DNA of 64,000 bases from Acanthopleura granulata (taxonomy: Eukaryota > Mollusca > Polyplacophora > Chitonida > Chitonidae): assembly GCA_016165875.1 (NCBI GenBank), contig JABBOT010000002.1:20042120-20106119 (forward strand), given 5' to 3'. Under the pieces are notes generated by a model. It saw nothing but the letters and a program-made list of their open reading frames with translations, had not been told where the DNA came from and searched no databases. Below are positions 61,601-64,000 of this stretch, in pieces. Made by a program: the position numbers and the translations under genes. How positions within the stretch are numbered: position 1 is the stretch's first letter; every line of letters starts with the position of its first letter.

Positions 61601-63651
61601 CCCGATTGTTTTTATAATGGAGATAATTAAGATTAATTGACCTCTGACATAGGCCCGCAATATTAAGATATATGGTAAGATACTGTACTGAAGTGTTATA
61701 TGAATGCAGTGACTGGACACACCTCTGTGGCTTTTTTCTGTGGGAGAAAAAACTTAATTTCTTTGATCTCTTGATAATAGTAGTAGATGTGTTTCCCTTA
61801 TCACAGTATTGCTCCAGGCCTGTTGAACATCCACATTAATAATTTTCAGACGGAAGAAACACCCAACAGAAACTCCAACACCTTAGCACATGTTGCAAAA
61901 CCTGTAATTACAAGGAAACCACTCCCCAAAAAAGTTAAAAAGGAAAGAAAACCTCTGAAGAAAGTTGTGCCAAACCCTAAGATTCCTACTCCCCCAGCAT
62001 CTCTGTCTCCACCCCCTAGTGAGAGTGTATTTAGCATGGATGCCATTGTCAGCGAGGTAGGGGCTGTGGAGAATGAATCGTCTTTTGATACAGGTAAGTT
62101 GTTGTAAAGATGGAACTACAAGTGGGACAACGCACCAGTGATTCTCATGACAATGCACCAATGATCCGCGTGACAACGTCATAGTTACAATTTCATTCTT
62201 GGTGAAAGCAGTGGTGATGCTGGCATGTTATGGAAATGTTAAACATAAATAATTAACTAATGGTTGCTCACAAAAGGTTCAGAATTGTGATATTAAAAAA
62301 CAGTCAATCAAATCAACTCATAGCATTGGCTATTGGATTGTCTTCTATGTTCTTTGAAACTCAGAACTTCCGCCTGTGGTAATCCCAGACATCCCTCTAC
62401 CCTCAATACCCGAGGCCACATCTGAGCAAAAACACAAAATCAAAAACCAGATGTCACTACCACCGACCTCCAAAGCTAAGAAGAACGTTCGACATGGCAA
62501 GGCATCGCTGAAACATTCGTCCTATGATGAGGAGAGGATGCGGCAGGAACTTGGGGAGAAACGGAGGAAGAAACATCAAATGTTGTTAGAGCGACTTAAA
62601 ATGAAGACGTACCCAAAGCCGCGGGAAGAAACAAGTCAGATGGAAAAAGATGCTGGACCAAGATTTGAAGACTGTGAGTGGAGGCAGATTGACAACAGAG
62701 TAATGGTTGAAAGTAGGACATGCATGAAATCATGCAGAATTTCAGGAAATTTTTCACCAATCAGTCACCCTGCTGTTTTTAGTGGGTGAAAAATCAGGTG
62801 AAGTCTTATGTGACCAGCACTAATTCACGTGTGACCTCTAGTGATGTTTTCACCAACTAATCATTCTTCTGTATACAGTTCATACATCAGGGCGACGAGT
62901 TGGTGAAAAATTCCATGAAATTTGAGGTGATTTACTGTATGTCAGGGACAAGTGCTTCTCTTTTTTTTGTTTTTGCACTGCATTTAACTTGATGGGCTAT
63001 CAAACTTATTGGTTTGTGAATGTTTATCCACATATTTCCATGTGTGAGAAAAAAGAGAGTTGTGACACCAGTACTTCTTGAGGTAGCAATATTTTTGTCT
63101 CAGGTGAAAATGATGAATTAAATTTTGTGAAGTTGCTACAGATACCTTGCTTTAGATTTTCAGTACATCTGAGTACAGGTGAATCTGGTTAATTAAGTAA
63201 TTACTACTGTTTCCTTTCAGATGACTTTTTGGCCAAGTACTGTATATTTGACAAAGGATCACTTCAGATTTACACAGAAGCTTTCCAATCTGTAAGTCAG
63301 TTTGTCACACGAGCAGGGCAGTATACTACAACATTTGTTGTGCCAGCATTTATGGATAATATTGTATATGTACATTAAGTGTAATGGATATGTGTTACAT
63401 GGTTTAATGGATTCTTGCAGAATTATATTTGTCATAACATGATGGGGACATTTTGGAATGGACCTCTTGCTGTCATTATGATACCAAGTGCTGCCTGATA
63501 TTCCAATCAAATATCACAGAGCAGACTCATGGATGTAGAGCTGCACTTCGCAGTGGATTCTGAGAATCAACGAAAGCGGCCAGAAATACTTGAATTGAAC
63601 CCGCCATATCACATGGAACAAATAGCACCAGCACTGACTGCTACAATCTGA
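40664..63651 (+). CDS. Unrecognised Ser/Pro-rich protein with tandem duplicated exons
   Basis: I do not recognise the family. Exons supported by AG/GT signals and matching phases: 40664-40939, 44720-44854, 45183-45413, (49051 or 49072)-49251, 51183-51257, 51740-51841, 52586-52696, 53437-53532, 54528-54617, 55894-55989, 56751-56856, 57487-57699, 58047-58232, 59057-59359, 60489-60632, 61095-61216, 61850-62093, 62365-62673, 63221-63291 and a possible terminal exon 63520-63651. The start at 40664 follows an in-frame stop at 40649; MSSFAGLLK at 40688 is an alternative. Total is about 1,070 residues. Parts: a basic Ser-rich N-terminus; a block with LRWVDALNTWVPDAR; five repeat exons; long Pro/Ser-rich disordered stretches; a charged helix (DEERMRQELGEKRRKKHQM); then FEDYDFLAKYCIFDKGSLQIY, which could precede an EF-hand but shows no calcium loop. 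The join between 45413 and 49051 is unresolved, so this may be two genes or a gene with an alternative first exon. The last exon may be wrong and the gene may continue past the window. Confidence 0.65.
41217..41315. repeat. Inverted repeat, 32-bp arms
   Basis: Arms 41217-41248 and 41284-41315 pair with four or so mismatches (GAGATTGCTCTGACGTTGGG against its complement), spaced by 35 bases. Probably a small foldback element. Confidence 0.8.
41453..41507. repeat. Inverted repeat, 21-bp arms
   Basis: Arms 41453-41473 and 41487-41507 are near reverse complements (AGAGTATTTTTAT against ATAAAAATACTCC), with a 13-base spacer. Confidence 0.8.
41878..41960 (+). mobile_element. tRNA-like SINE head, degenerate
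   Basis: CGATGGTCAAGCAGTTAAAG resembles a tRNA A-box region and CCAGGTTCAATACTGAG a B box, spaced as in a tRNA. Upstream and downstream sequence do not form a tRNA cloverleaf, so this is read as a third tRNA-derived SINE rather than a tRNA gene. Confidence 0.5.
43504..43697. mobile_element. Short terminal-inverted-repeat element, copy B
   Basis: Starts CACTTGATGCCTTGTTTCCC and ends GGGAAACAAGGAATTAAG. These ends and internal blocks match copy A at 36194-36345, with a different central part. No coding capacity. Confidence 0.6.
45414..49050 (+). other. Intronic or inter-gene stretch with a coding-like segment and a 32-bp minisatellite
   Basis: Between a firm donor (CGA|GTAAGT at 45413) and the odd exon at 49051. 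A frame at about 46932-47080 reads coding-like (DLYTALPAPIAPLF, SDSFAWSSGETIPK) and has an AG upstream, but its phases do not connect to the neighbours in any simple way. A short frame at 45772-45824 is similar. I leave both as unproven exons. Confidence 0.35.
47430..47879. repeat. 32-bp minisatellite, about 14 copies
   Basis: Unit AACAACACAACCAATCCATA plus CCTGCATATACA. Copies differ by C/T at one or two sites; one has ACATGTACA in place of GCATATACA. The unit lacks stop codons in the plus frames, so a long open frame runs through it, but the length (not a multiple of three) and composition show it is not a gene. Confidence 0.95.
49051..49251 (+). other. Problem exon of the plus-strand gene: stop or frame conflict at its 5' end
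   Basis: CATTTCTCAG|GTGATG at 49041-49056 is a good acceptor, and GATTCA|GTATGT at 49251 a good donor in phase 0. In the frame that joins the next exon, TAA lies at 49057-49059, and the frame is open from ATG 49072 (MLRWKRLHSVITPSPREE). In a second frame the first 25 codons are open until TAA near 49130. Either ATG 49072 is an alternative start, or a one-base indel near 49125 splits the exon. Confidence 0.5.
49438..50812. repeat. 89-bp minisatellite, about 15 copies
   Basis: Unit begins near TTATTAGGCTTTCGTCAGTG and includes CCATCATTGTTCTTGCAG. Copies are highly similar; the first and last are more diverged. Each unit carries a pyrimidine tract followed by TTGCAG, resembling a 3' splice site. 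It lies in the intron between exons 49051-49251 and 51183-51257. Regularly spaced 60-80 codon open frames in it are by-products. Confidence 0.95.
51740..55989 (+). repeat. Five tandemly duplicated phase-0 exons with their introns
   Basis: Exons 51740-51841, 52586-52696, 53437-53532, 54528-54617 and 55894-55989 encode 34, 37, 32, 30 and 32 residues. All follow one pattern: [DE]xVxCxPSTSHELHxT, then KxEHxNPDRYRSxV. Every exon is a multiple of three and phase 0 at both ends. The 150-300 bp upstream of each is also alike (AACTGACATGGGACTTGA, ATCTTTATAAACTG, CCATGTTGCACTCAATCTTG), so genomic units of about 0.85-1.4 kb were duplicated. A partial unit without an exon is visible near 55496-55560. The peptide motif is not one I recognise. 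Confidence 0.85.
51878..52100 (-). mobile_element. Degenerate SINE-like repeat within exon-array intron
   Basis: GTTTAATGCTGTACTTAACA and GATGGTGG...GGAGGAAACCCC recall the family-1 body. The segment near 54650-54870 shares GGGGAAACCCAGC, TGCCCTTCAC and CGGCTGAAGCAG-like text. Too eroded to define ends. Confidence 0.4.
57235..57452 (+). mobile_element. Family-1 SINE, plus orientation
   Basis: Head CCTCCGTGGCCAAGGGGGTT, body TGGGAAGGTCTGCATGCAGC and CTGCCTGGTTTCCTCCCAC, tail CAATCAAATAAATAAATAA. It sits immediately before the acceptor of exon 57487-57699, about 35 bp away. No clear target duplication. Confidence 0.85.
61350..61605 (-). mobile_element. Full-length family-1 SINE with 10-bp target duplication
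   Basis: Minus-strand copy with tRNA-like head (TGGCTCAGTCTCTTAGCG), conserved body and an AAATAAATAAA tail. It is flanked by TTGTTTTTAT at 61340-61349 and 61606-61615. It lies in the intron between exons 61095-61216 and 61850-62093. Confidence 0.9.
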
Positions 63652-63660
63652 TTTGTTTAA

Positions 63661-63880
63661 AGTTTTATCCCGTGCTTAAAACAGTGTTTCAGTTACGCAG
63701 TGGCGGCCAGCATTACAGTGGGAGGAAATCGGGCAGAGCCCAGACAAAACCGACAACCATCCACAGGTTGCTGGCAGACCTTCCCACGTACTGCGGGAGA
63801 GAAAGCCTGCAACTACATCGGTTTGACACTCCTGGGTGATGTGCTGCAGTAGCATGCTAACCACCATCTGTGGATGCTCC
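63661..63880 (-). mobile_element. Family-1 SINE, older copy
   Basis: Body landmarks GTGGGAGGAAATCGGGCAGA, AACCATCCACAGGTTGCTGG and CAGACCTTCCCACGTAC are present; head and tail are eroded. It starts just after the proposed terminal exon's stop codon. Confidence 0.8.
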
Positions 63881-64000
63881 TACCTGTATGAAAGTTCTGT
63901 TGATTTAGTGGGATATTATCATCATGAATTTGGATGTGAAATTAGAGAAGATGACTTATTTTCAACTGAGGAACAAATGACTGGAATTAATTCTAGTATG

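Overview
The window is eukaryotic nuclear DNA: AT-rich, with genes split by GT-AG introns, tRNA-derived SINEs, foldback elements and minisatellites. A motile-cilium gene, an animal-type malic enzyme and SINEs of the kind common in molluscs and relatives suggest a marine lophotrochozoan (mollusc, brachiopod or similar). The species cannot be fixed from sequence alone.

Layout: (1) 1-20,687, minus strand: SPAG17/PF6, the large axonemal central-apparatus protein. I resolved 29 coding exons, all phase-compatible; the C-terminus runs off the left edge. (2) 20,688-24,141: promoter of SPAG17 and the downstream flank of the next gene, no coding sequence seen. (3) 24,142-38,502, minus strand: a complete 12-exon NADP-type malic enzyme of 567 aa. 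Its exon 4/intron 4 border has been amplified into about ten extra 97-bp tandem copies. (4) 38,503-40,663: intergenic, with an intact SINE flanked by a target-site duplication and a promoter-like stretch. (5) 40,664 to about 63,651, plus strand: a long gene (or two) for a Ser/Pro-rich protein I do not recognise. It contains five tandemly duplicated in-phase exons, each with 30-37 residues of one motif. It ends in a charged helix and a short conserved-looking block.

The three genes show no operon-like link. SPAG17 acts in motile cilia and sperm flagella; malic enzyme makes NADPH and pyruvate from malate; the third gene's role is unknown. The striking theme is repeated tandem duplication at exon borders: the malic-enzyme exon-intron minisatellite, the five-exon array, and two large intronic minisatellites (32 bp and 89 bp). 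Several SINEs and inverted repeats account for much of the remaining intronic structure.
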